Source of the DNA: Firmicutes bacterium UBA5388
GTDB lineage: Bacteria > Bacillota > UBA4882 > UBA10575
NCBI GenBank assembly: GCA_002409975.1
Contig: DHOO01000072.1
Location: 1-47,071, forward strand
Length of the DNA stretch: 47,071 nucleotides
Direction of reading: 5' to 3'
Each line of letters begins with the position of its first letter. Position 1 is the first letter of the stretch. The translations under genes and the position numbers were made by a program. Positions 34,095 through 41,678 of the stretch are shown in pieces. The notes beneath the pieces were generated by a model that was given only the letters and a program-made list of their open reading frames with translations, made no database searches and was not told where the DNA came from.

Positions 34095-34842
34095 TGGGAA
34101 AGGGAAAACTACTCTTTTGACCGAAGAAGAAACCTTCTGTTTGCTCAGGCGGGTTTCTTCCGGTGACCAACAAGCCAAAGCTATTCTTATTGAGCATAAT
34201 CTCAGGTTAGTTAAGAGCATAGTTGGTAGGTTTTTAGGACGAGGAGTAGAATTCGATGATCTGTTCCAGATTGGATCTCTTGGGTTAATGAAGGCGATTG
34301 AACGATTTAATCCAGACCATGAAGTAAAATTTTCTACATATGCGGTTCCAATGATTATTGGAGAGATAAAACAGTACTTTAGAAAAAGTGGGAGTATTAA
34401 GATAAGTAGAGGGCTACAAGAGCTTGCCCAAATGGTGATGAAAGCGCGGGGCGACTTTATCGAAGAAAAAGGAGAAGAACCTACCCTTTCGGATTTGGAA
34501 AAGATCACAGATTTAAGTAGAGAAGAAATTGCCGCTGCTTTAGAAGTATCTAAACCCCTCTCTTCTTTACAAGAGATTGTTTACGATGAAGGCGGCTCCT
34601 CTCTTACTCTTGAGGAACAAGTAGGAACCGAAATGGAAGAACAGATGGTTGAAGATTTTGCCCTCCGCCAAGCTCTCCAGCAACTTGATATCAGATCAAG
34701 AATGATTATTGAGGAAAGATTTTTTGGTGAAAAAACGCAAAGTGAGATCGCTAGTAAAATTGGAGTTTCTCAAGTTCAAATTAGTAGATTGGAAAAAGCT
34801 GCTCTCAACCGTCTCCGTGAATTACTTCATGAAAATATCTAG
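34078..34842 (+). CDS. sigF: RNA polymerase sigma-F factor
   Basis: A 254-residue sigma-70-family factor (SpoIIAC), first forespore-specific sigma. Region 2 shows LIEHNLRLVKSIVGRF and DDLFQIGSLGLMKAIERF, then FSTYAVPMIIGEIKQYFR. Region 3 includes SRGLQELAQMV. Region 4 ends with ERFFGEKTQSEIASKIGVSQVQISRLEKAAL (helix-turn-helix). The start lies inside spoIIAB. A copy of the dispersed element begins only 3-5 bases after the stop codon. Confidence 0.97.
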   Translation: MEPVTNGKGKTTLLTEEETFCLLRRVSSGDQQAKAILIEHNLRLVKSIVGRFLGRGVEFDDLFQIGSLGLMKAIERFNPDHEVKFSTYAVPMIIGEIKQYFRKSGSIKISRGLQELAQMVMKARGDFIEEKGEEPTLSDLEKITDLSREEIAAALEVSKPLSSLQEIVYDEGGSSLTLEEQVGTEMEEQMVEDFALRQALQQLDIRSRMIIEERFFGEKTQSEIASKIGVSQVQISRLEKAALNRLRELLHENI

Positions 34843-34845
34843 TTT

Positions 34846-34935
34846 AAGGAATTACCTAATTCCTTAATTTAAGATTGACCGTAAGAAAATCTTTTATGTT
34901 CGTCGAGGCGCCTGGCTCTGATTTTCATCATTATA
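34846..34935 (+). repeat. Dispersed element, copy F1 (left end and part of module)
   Basis: It starts AAGGAATTACCTAATTCC, then TTTAAGATTGACCGTAAG and AAAATCTTTTATG, then the module start TCGTCGAGGCGCCTGGCT and TTTTCATCATTA, where it breaks off. It begins immediately after the sigF stop. Confidence 0.8.
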
Positions 34936-34982
34936 TTTTATAGTTTAATGTAAGGGTATTTAAGTCTTTATTAACAGTAGTT

Positions 34983-35034
34983 GTGCAGGATTTAGAGATT
35001 TTTCACCGAAAGATCAAGCTAACTAAACCTGCAC
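34983..35034. terminator. Hairpin between element copies, possible end of the spoIIA transcript
   Basis: GTGCAGGATTTAG (34983-34995) pairs with CTAAACCTGCAC (35023-35034) with one bulge; the loop is 27 bases. It is followed by TAAAAATCTTTT rather than a clean T-tract, so termination is uncertain. It is the only strong stem after sigF other than the repeats. Confidence 0.4.
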
Positions 35035-35055
35035 TAAAAATCTTTTAACCTTGTT

Positions 35056-35152
35056 AAGGAATTGCCTAATTCCATCATTTAAAAATTAATCACGATTAAC
35101 AGCATTTTCTAGATTGGCTAAGTACGGCTTAAGGTTAATTATGCAATTCCCT
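35056..35152 (+). repeat. Dispersed MITE-like element, copy F2 (compact, complete)
   Basis: The left end GGAATTGCCTAATTCC starts at 35058 and the right end AATTATGCAATTCC is at 35137-35150; the right arm GGCTTAAGGTTAATTATGC closely matches E2. About 93 bp with no inner module. It lies directly upstream of folP and stays open in the folP frame. Confidence 0.85.
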
Positions 35153-35197
35153 CATGCAAATGATGAGGCTATTTTAAACATGGAGGGAGAACATGAA

Positions 35198-36385
35198 ATG
35201 CAATTCCATCTTCGCCTGTTGTCTGGTATTAAACCCCAGGAGTTACAGGGTGAATTTAACAGAATTGGAGTGACATCGGAAGGGAAAGAATTGATGATTG
35301 GTAAAGGTGAACTTATTATTATTAAAGTAGGTAATCTTTCTCCCCAAGCGGCAAATATTTTAAAACAAGAGATGTTAGCTAAAGGTGGAGAGGTAGCTTT
35401 AGGAAAAGAAATGGCATACTTGGGTAAGGAAAAAGGGGATGCCATCATTATGGGTACAAAAAGCCAATATCAACGTTTATTAGCTTTACTCCCTTGCCAA
35501 CCCTTCGGTCTTCCAATTTTAGCTCGTGAATTAGCCCTCTTATTAGATAATATTCAACAACCCTTACCCCCTCTCATCATCAAGAATCAGACTTTTGCAT
35601 GGGGGGAAAAAACTTATATTATGGGAATTATAAATATCACACCTGATTCTTTCTCTGGGGATGGACTCTGGACAAAAGATCATCTGCTCGCTAAGGTTCG
35701 CCGGCAAGCAGAGGATTTTTTACATGAGGGGGCAGATTTATTAGATATAGGGGGCGAATCAACCAGGCCAGGCTCGGAAGCAATCTCGGAAGAAGAAGAG
35801 AAAAAAAGGATTCTACCGGTGATTGAAGCTTTAGCCAAAGAATCACCACTTCCCCTCTCGGTAGATACTTATAAACCTTCCGTGGCTAAAGCCGCTCTTA
35901 ATTCTGGAGCAGATATAATAAACGATATCTGGGGTTTACAAAAATATCCCGAGATGCTCAGGGTAGTGGCAAAGGCCAAGACGCCAGTTATTGTTATGCA
36001 TAACCAATCAACCCCCAATTATACAGATTTAATGGCCGAAGTGGCTTCTTTTCTTAAAGAGAGCATTTCTCTGGCTGTCGCCAATGGTCTTCCACGGGAG
36101 AAGGTAATCATTGATCCCGGAGTTGGTTTTGGGAAGACTCGTGAGGATAATTTAAAAATCATAAATTGTCTGGGTGAACTAAAAGCTTTAGGAGCCCCTA
36201 TCCTCCTTGGCGCCTCAAGAAAATCAGTGATCGGGCTAACTCTTGGCTTACCCGTCCACGAAAGATTGGAAGGGACCGCCTCCACAACAGCAATAGGGAT
36301 CGCAAGGGGAGCAGATATTATCCGCGTTCATGATGTTAAGGAGATGACTAGAGTTGCCAGGATGACTGATGCGATTGTCCGATAG
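35198..36385 (+). CDS. folP: Dihydropteroate synthase with N-terminal extension
   Basis: A protein of about 395 residues. DHPS condenses p-aminobenzoate with 6-hydroxymethyl-dihydropterin diphosphate. The catalytic TIM barrel occupies about residues 140-395: IMGIINITPDSFSGDG, DLLDIGGESTRPG, IIDPGVGFGK and GASRKSVIG. The first about 135 residues form an extra domain seen in some Clostridia DHPS, function unknown. The ATG at 35198 (MQFHLRLLSG) is chosen because GGAGGGAGAA is 7 bases upstream. The frame is open to 35114, but that part is repeat sequence. It opens a folP-folK-threonine aldolase-larE run. Confidence 0.94.
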   Translation: MQFHLRLLSGIKPQELQGEFNRIGVTSEGKELMIGKGELIIIKVGNLSPQAANILKQEMLAKGGEVALGKEMAYLGKEKGDAIIMGTKSQYQRLLALLPCQPFGLPILARELALLLDNIQQPLPPLIIKNQTFAWGEKTYIMGIINITPDSFSGDGLWTKDHLLAKVRRQAEDFLHEGADLLDIGGESTRPGSEAISEEEEKKRILPVIEALAKESPLPLSVDTYKPSVAKAALNSGADIINDIWGLQKYPEMLRVVAKAKTPVIVMHNQSTPNYTDLMAEVASFLKESISLAVANGLPREKVIIDPGVGFGKTREDNLKIINCLGELKALGAPILLGASRKSVIGLTLGLPVHERLEGTASTTAIGIARGADIIRVHDVKEMTRVARMTDAIVR

Positions 36386-36518
36386 AAAACTCTAGTTGAT
36401 TCGATGGTTTACTATATTATTCCTTAAATCTTACTAAAGAATCTAATAAAAAATTTTACTTATTTATGCTTTTAGTGTCTAATCCTCCTAGTATATTAAT
36501 GAGAAAGGTAAGGGAAGC

Positions 36519-37010
36519 TTGTATACTCTAGCCATTGCTTTAGGCGCTAACCAAGGTAACCGGGAGCAAAACTTGAAAGAAGCTGGTAAAAAGCTTTCTT
36601 TTTTCATTGAAGATCTGGTTTTTTCTTCGGTTTATGAAACCGAACCCGTGGGCTATCAGCAACAACCTTGGTTTTTAAATCAGGTCTGTCTGGGTAAAAC
36701 TTCACATTTTCCCCTGGAACTTCTTTTTGAGTTGAAAGCGATCGAAAAGGAATTGGGTCGGGTACCAGGACCACGCTTTGGCCCCCGTCTCCTTGATCTT
36801 GATATTTTATTTTATGATCGCTGGGTGCTCGACTCAGCATTATTAACCATCCCTCATCCTCGTTTGTGGGAAAGATCTTTTGTGCTCCAGCCTTTATTAG
36901 AGATTGCTCCCGACTGGATTGATCCGCGGGAGGGAAGGAGTCTACGTCAGGTATGGGAAGGTAATAAGCATTGTTTCTCCCAGTGTAATCTGTTTCTCCC
37001 TCGCTCTTAA
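36519..37010 (+). CDS. folK: 2-amino-4-hydroxy-6-hydroxymethyldihydropteridine diphosphokinase
   Basis: A 163-residue HPPK that pyrophosphorylates the pterin used by FolP. Typical motifs: ALGANQGNREQNL at the N-terminus, YETEPVGYQQQPWFLNQV, and RVPGPRFGPRLLDLDILFYD with the metal-binding Asp pair. It starts at TTG (36519) after GGTAAGGGAAG, with close spacing. A folB gene is not present between folP and folK, so dihydroneopterin aldolase must be elsewhere or replaced. Confidence 0.95.
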   Translation: MYTLAIALGANQGNREQNLKEAGKKLSFFIEDLVFSSVYETEPVGYQQQPWFLNQVCLGKTSHFPLELLFELKAIEKELGRVPGPRFGPRLLDLDILFYDRWVLDSALLTIPHPRLWERSFVLQPLLEIAPDWIDPREGRSLRQVWEGNKHCFSQCNLFLPRS

Positions 37011-37062
37011 TAATACAGACATAAAAAACTTATAAAGGAAAGAAAGGGGTATTTATTTCGAA

Positions 37063-38106
37063 GTGAAACCGATTGATTTACGTAGCGATACAGTAACTAA
37101 ACCAACTGCTGAGATGAGAACGGCAATGGCTGAAGCGGAAGTAGGCGATGATGTCTACGGCGAGGATCCTACTGTTCTAAAACTTGAAGAGATTGGAGCG
37201 GAGATGATCGGGAAAGAAGCGGCCCTCTTTGTCGTCAGTGGGACCATGGGCAATCAAACTGCCGCCATGACTCATCTTAACCGCGGTGATGAGGTGATTG
37301 TAGAAGCCGATTCTCACATTTTTTATTATGAGGTGGGGGGACTAGCTTTACTATCAGGGGCCCAAGCACGAACGATCCCTGGTGTGAAAGGTTTTATGGC
37401 GCCGGAACAAATAAATAAGGCGATTCGCAGTAAGAATATTCATTTCCCGCGGACAGGATTGCTTTGTCTAGAAAATACTCATAACCGGGCAGGTGGCGCA
37501 GTTCTTACTCCAGAACAGACCCGATCGATGGCTAATGCAGCCCATGAGCGGGGAGTACCTATACATCTTGATGGGGCCAGGATTTTTAATGCGGCTTTAG
37601 CTTTAGGGATTGATGTTCGAGAACTAACCGCGCCCGTCGATTCAGTGATGTTTTGCCTTTCAAAGGGTTTGGGGGCGCCAGTCGGTTCTTTACTGGCAGG
37701 GAGTAGAAGTTTTATTGAAAGAGCTAGAAAAAATCGAAAAGTACTAGGGGGAGGTCTCCGGCAAGCTGGAATCCTTGCGGCTGCCGGGATTATTGCTTTA
37801 GAAAAAATGGTCGGTCGGTTAGCAGAAGATCATTACAACGCGAGGATCTTAGCACAGGAATTATCACTGCTCCCAGGAATTACGATTAATCCTGGGGAGT
37901 TTTCTACCAATATTATAGTTTTTTCCATCCAAGAATTAGGAGTTACCGCTGCGCAGTTTGAAGATTTACTTGCCAGCCATGGAGTGCTTGCTAATTCTGT
38001 AACTGATACTACCATCCGTTTTGTAACTCATAAAGATGTTTCGGAGGAGCAAATAAAAGAAGTGGTAAAGATTGTCCACAAGATTGTTAAAAATTTGGGT
38101 AAATAA
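37063..38106 (+). CDS. ltaE: Low-specificity L-threonine aldolase
   Basis: A 347-residue PLP-dependent fold-type I enzyme that splits L-threonine/allo-threonine to glycine and acetaldehyde. It begins with the family-typical IDLRSDTVTKPTAEMR, has GDDVYGEDPTV, and the PLP-lysine lies in FCLSKGLGAPVGS (about residue 200). The start GTG (37063) has its AAAGGGG unusually far upstream, so initiation may be weak or the start differs slightly. Glycine production links loosely to one-carbon/folate use by the neighbours; this is inference. Confidence 0.94.
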   Translation: MKPIDLRSDTVTKPTAEMRTAMAEAEVGDDVYGEDPTVLKLEEIGAEMIGKEAALFVVSGTMGNQTAAMTHLNRGDEVIVEADSHIFYYEVGGLALLSGAQARTIPGVKGFMAPEQINKAIRSKNIHFPRTGLLCLENTHNRAGGAVLTPEQTRSMANAAHERGVPIHLDGARIFNAALALGIDVRELTAPVDSVMFCLSKGLGAPVGSLLAGSRSFIERARKNRKVLGGGLRQAGILAAAGIIALEKMVGRLAEDHYNARILAQELSLLPGITINPGEFSTNIIVFSIQELGVTAAQFEDLLASHGVLANSVTDTTIRFVTHKDVSEEQIKEVVKIVHKIVKNLGK

Positions 38107-38150
38107 ACTAATCCAGTTATTTCATTGAACGGGAATGATGGAGGAATAAG

Positions 38151-38957
38151 ATGCTGGACTTAAAATTAAATAATTTAAAAAACCTGATCGCCACTTTCAA
38201 AAAAGGGGTAGTTGTTGGGTTTTCGGCGGGAGTAGATAGTACAGTTCTAACCGTGATTACCCATCAGGTTTTAGCAGATAGAATGTTGGCGGTTACCGTT
38301 GATTCGGAAGTAATTCCCCGTTCGGAAATAGAAGCGGCTCAACAACTAGCGCGGCAGTATGGTTTTCCCCATTATCTTCTTCGGTTTAACCTTTCTGATC
38401 ATCCAGAAGTGATGGAAAATACACTTCGTCGCTGTTATTATTGTAAAAAACTGATCTATAAGCAACTCCAGGACCTGGCTCAGTCTAAGGGGTATCAAGC
38501 GGTTTTAGACGGTTCAAACACCGATGATCTTGGGGATTTTCGACCGGGAAGAGAAGCATTGACTGAACTAGGAGTCTTTTCCCCTTTTGAGCAGCAAGGG
38601 TTTACTAAAAGTGAGATTAGAGAAATTGCCCATCGCTTAGGATTATCAGTCTGGAACAAGCCGTCTTCAGCTTGTTTAGCTTCGAGAATCCCCTTTGGTA
38701 TCAGTTTAACCACGAAGGCTCTTCATCGCATAGAACAAGGAGAAGAATTATTAAAAAAATTAGGGGCAAAGCAAGTAAGACTTAGAGACCATTTTCCCTT
38801 AGCCCGGATTGAATGTCCAACAGAAGAATGGGGATTAATTCTACAAAACCGCCATAAAATAACAAAGGAACTTAAGGCGCTTACCTATTCTTTTGTCACC
38901 CTTGATCTTGATGGTTATCAAACTGGGAGTTTTAATCCATCAAGCCTTATGTTATAA
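38151..38957 (+). CDS. larE: LarE-like ATP-dependent sacrificial sulfur transferase
   Basis: A 268-residue PP-loop ATPase. The adenylation loop is SAGVDS (residues 25-30, SGGVDS type). CYYCKK follows in the middle. PSSACLASRIP places Cys175 where Lactiplantibacillus LarE has its sacrificial Cys176. LarE builds the pincer nickel cofactor of lactate racemase with LarB and LarC, which are not in this window, so the role may be that or another sulfur transfer. The Shine-Dalgarno GGAGGAA precedes the ATG. The gene ends about 30 bases before the hydrogenase promoter. Confidence 0.9.
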   Translation: MLDLKLNNLKNLIATFKKGVVVGFSAGVDSTVLTVITHQVLADRMLAVTVDSEVIPRSEIEAAQQLARQYGFPHYLLRFNLSDHPEVMENTLRRCYYCKKLIYKQLQDLAQSKGYQAVLDGSNTDDLGDFRPGREALTELGVFSPFEQQGFTKSEIREIAHRLGLSVWNKPSSACLASRIPFGISLTTKALHRIEQGEELLKKLGAKQVRLRDHFPLARIECPTEEWGLILQNRHKITKELKALTYSFVTLDLDGYQTGSFNPSSLML

Positions 38958-38987
38958 TCAAAAAAGTAGTTTTTTTAATAAATAAGA

Positions 38988-39017
38988 TTGACATCATTAA
39001 AAGCATAAGGATATAAT
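38988..39017 (+). promoter_or_regulatory. Sigma-A promoter of the hydrogenase operon
   Basis: Perfect TTGACA (38988-38993) and perfect TATAAT (39012-39017) with an 18-base spacer. The predicted start near 39024 gives a leader of about 64 bases. No operator is evident. Confidence 0.8.
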
Positions 39018-39087
39018 TTTGATAACAAAGTTTTTCTACGCTTGCTTTGTGAAATAAAGAACAAAGTTGGATAAAGGAGGTTGTTGA

Positions 39088-39450
39088 ATGAAATCATTGG
39101 AAGATCTGAAAAAAGTTAGAGAACAAGCCAGGCAAATGACAGGACTCCGAGGTGATCAAGAGCAGACTAAAATTATTGTCGGGATGGGCACTTGTGGTAT
39201 TGCCGCCGGCGCCCGGGAGACGATGAAAGCTATTCTTGATGAGCTAAACAAAAGAAATCTTACTGAGGTAACAATCACTCAAACCGGATGCTTGGGACTT
39301 TGTGAACAGGAACCCATTGTTGAAGTGGAAGTTCCCGGTGAACCGCGAATTATTTATGGTAAAATCTCAGCGGAGAAAGCCAGACAGATTGTGTCTAAAC
39401 ATTTAGTTAATAATAATATTATCGGCGAGTGGGTAATCGGGCGGAAATAG
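39088..39450 (+). CDS. Thioredoxin-like [2Fe-2S] ferredoxin of the hydrogenase operon
   Basis: A 120-residue protein of the thioredoxin-like [2Fe-2S] family. GMGTCGIAAGARE and TQTGCLGLCEQEP provide three Cys; the first pair of the usual four appears as C-G-I-A-A, a form I believe is common in this subfamily. It resembles the N-terminal domain of the HydB subunit and likely gives an extra electron-transfer stop in the complex. The Shine-Dalgarno is AAAGGAGGTTG. First gene of four in the operon. Confidence 0.88.
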   Translation: MKSLEDLKKVREQARQMTGLRGDQEQTKIIVGMGTCGIAAGARETMKAILDELNKRNLTEVTITQTGCLGLCEQEPIVEVEVPGEPRIIYGKISAEKARQIVSKHLVNNNIIGEWVIGRK

Positions 39451-39479
39451 AGGTGAAGTGAAAAGGGGGTTAATGTCTG

Positions 39480-39950
39480 ATGACAGTGACTAGCTGCAAT
39501 ATCCAAAAACCAAATCTTGGCGAGGTTATTGAGAAGTACAAGGAGTTCCCAGGTTCATTACTTGATCTGCTCCATGAAGTCCAAGAAATTGATGGTTATT
39601 TATCTAGAGATGTTATGCAGCAAATTGCCGAAGGATTAGGGATCTCCGAAAGTAAAGTTTATGGAGTGGCAACTTTTTACTCACTGTTTAAAACAGCTCC
39701 CACGGGTCAATTCATTATTAGGATCTGTGAAAGCGCTCCTTGTCATATTAGAGGCGCGCAAGAAGTACTTGAAGCTATAGAAGAGACTTTGGGAATTAAA
39801 CCTGGCGAAACTACATTAGACGGAAAGTTTACCCTGGAATTTACCAGTTGTCTCGGACTTTGTGGGGTAGCTCCAGCCATCATGATCAATGATCAGGTTT
39901 ATGGCAATCTAACATCAGATCGAGTTAAAGAAGTTTTACTTAACTTTTAA
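39480..39950 (+). CDS. hydC: NuoE/HydC-like [2Fe-2S] subunit
   Basis: A 156-residue protein homologous to the 24-kDa subunit of complex I and HydC of bifurcating hydrogenases. The N-terminal helical bundle (LLDLLHEVQEIDGYLS) leads to a thioredoxin-like [2Fe-2S] domain with CESAPCHIRGA and TSCLGLCGVAPA, giving the C-x4-C and C-x3-C ligands. AAGGGGGT lies 9 bases before the ATG. It forms the electron-entry module with the following NuoF/HydB protein. Confidence 0.94.
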   Translation: MTVTSCNIQKPNLGEVIEKYKEFPGSLLDLLHEVQEIDGYLSRDVMQQIAEGLGISESKVYGVATFYSLFKTAPTGQFIIRICESAPCHIRGAQEVLEAIEETLGIKPGETTLDGKFTLEFTSCLGLCGVAPAIMINDQVYGNLTSDRVKEVLLNF

Positions 39951-39998
39951 AAGTGCTTTAACGTCATGGGAGGGGAAGAAAATAAAGGAGGGCGTTAA

Positions 39999-41651
39999 AT
40001 GACCATTTATCGATCTCATGTCTTGGTTTGTGGAGGAACCCCTTGTGTCCTCAAAGGCGCTAGAACGTTAAAAGATCTTCTTTTAAAGGAAATTGAGCGC
40101 TATCAACTAAGTGACGAGATTAGAGTAGTAGAAACTGGTTGTCTGGGGCCGTGTGATGATGGTCCTGTGCTGATTGTTTACCCTGAGGGCGCCATGTATA
40201 GCAAGTTAAAACCAACTGACATTTTGAAAATTGTTGAGCATCACTTGCTAAAAGGTAGAATTGTTGAAGAACTGGTTTTTAGAGAGAGAAAATCAAGCGC
40301 AGGAGCTTTACAGGGTTCAGCAGTTCCACTCGAGCAAGAAAAGTATCTTAGTCTGCAAAAAAGGGTTGTTTTACGAAACTGCGGACGGATTAACCCTGAT
40401 TCGATTGATGAATATATTGCTAATAATGGTTATCTAGCTTTAGGGCAAGCAGTAACTACCCTCACTTCAGATCAGGTGGTTAAGATCGTAGCCGATTCAA
40501 AACTGCAAGGACGAGGAGGAGCTGGTTTTCCGACCGGTTTGAAATGGTCTTTTACTGCAAAAACCACTTCTGATCAGAAGTATATAATCTGTAATGCGGA
40601 CGAAGGAGAACCTGGAACCTTTAAAGATCGTCTGATTATGGAAGGGGATCCCCATGGGATCATTGAGGGAATGGCAATCGCTGGTTATGCGGTGGGGGCC
40701 AGTCAAGGAATTATTTATATTCGGGGAGAATATGGGCTTTCAATCGAACGAATGAAGAACGCGATCAAGCAAGCAACTGATTATGGCTTGTTAGGTAAAA
40801 AGATCTTGGGGACTGAATTTAACTTTGAAATTGATGTGCGTTCTGGGGCCGGAGCCTATGTCTGCGGTGAGGAGACTGCTTTAATTGAGTCTTTAGAAGG
40901 TAATCGAGGGGAACCGCGGGTCAAACCACCTTTTCCTGGAATTGCTGGGTTATGGGGTAAACCGACAATCGTCAATAATGTGGAAACCCTTGCCAACATT
41001 GCCCCTATAATTTTAAATGGTCCAGAGTGGTTTCGCAGCATTGGCACTGAAAACTGTCCCGGGACCAAAGTCTTTACCATGCTTGGAGATATTAATAACC
41101 AAGGATTAGTGGAAGTTCCCATGGGTATCACCCTCAGAGAGATCGTTTATGAGGTGGGTGGGGGAATACCGGGAGGAAGAGGTTTTAAAATGGCTCAAAC
41201 CGGAGGAACTTCCGGCGGCTGTCTCCCCTCGGAATTTCTTGACATGCCGATGGATTATGATACACTAAGCAAGGTGGGATCTGCTCTTGGCTCTGGCGCG
41301 ATGCTTATTATCGATGATACCCATTGTATTGTTGACGTGCTAAAAAGCTTTATGAAGTTTTTCTGTCATGAGTCTTGTGGAAAATGTACTCCTTGTCGCG
41401 AAGGAACAACACGTCTTTATGAAATAGTTCTGGCTTTATCGGAGGGAACCGCAACCGATACTGAGATCCAGCTTTTGAAGGAACTTTCTGGCGCCATGCA
41501 GCTTTCCGCCTTATGTGGGTTAGGACAGTCCGCCCCTAATTCCTTGCTAACTTGTTTGAACTTTTTTGCAGATGAATTTCAAGCTCATTTGAATGGGCAA
41601 TGTCCTAGCGGAATCTGCAAAAATTTAACTATAGAATCAGAAGCGGTTTAG
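39999..41651 (+). CDS. hydB: NuoF/HydB-like NAD(P)H-binding flavoprotein subunit
   Basis: A 550-residue protein. Residues about 1-110 are a thioredoxin-like [2Fe-2S] domain (GTPCVLKGA, ETGCLGPC). The 51-kDa NuoF domain follows with the FMN/NADH glycine-rich GRGGAGFPTGLKW, NADEGEPGTFKDR, GAGAYVCGEETALIESLEG and an SLBB region. The [4Fe-4S] motif ESCGKCTPCREGT comes near residue 460. The protein stops at PSGICKNLTIESEAV, so the C-terminal 2x[4Fe-4S] ferredoxin domain of Thermotoga-type HydB is absent. It oxidises or reduces NAD(P) in the complex. The Shine-Dalgarno AAAGGAGGGCG is strong. Confidence 0.95.
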   Translation: MTIYRSHVLVCGGTPCVLKGARTLKDLLLKEIERYQLSDEIRVVETGCLGPCDDGPVLIVYPEGAMYSKLKPTDILKIVEHHLLKGRIVEELVFRERKSSAGALQGSAVPLEQEKYLSLQKRVVLRNCGRINPDSIDEYIANNGYLALGQAVTTLTSDQVVKIVADSKLQGRGGAGFPTGLKWSFTAKTTSDQKYIICNADEGEPGTFKDRLIMEGDPHGIIEGMAIAGYAVGASQGIIYIRGEYGLSIERMKNAIKQATDYGLLGKKILGTEFNFEIDVRSGAGAYVCGEETALIESLEGNRGEPRVKPPFPGIAGLWGKPTIVNNVETLANIAPIILNGPEWFRSIGTENCPGTKVFTMLGDINNQGLVEVPMGITLREIVYEVGGGIPGGRGFKMAQTGGTSGGCLPSEFLDMPMDYDTLSKVGSALGSGAMLIIDDTHCIVDVLKSFMKFFCHESCGKCTPCREGTTRLYEIVLALSEGTATDTEIQLLKELSGAMQLSALCGLGQSAPNSLLTCLNFFADEFQAHLNGQCPSGICKNLTIESEAV

Positions 41652-41678
41652 ATAATTGCCGAAAGGGAGTGTAGAACC

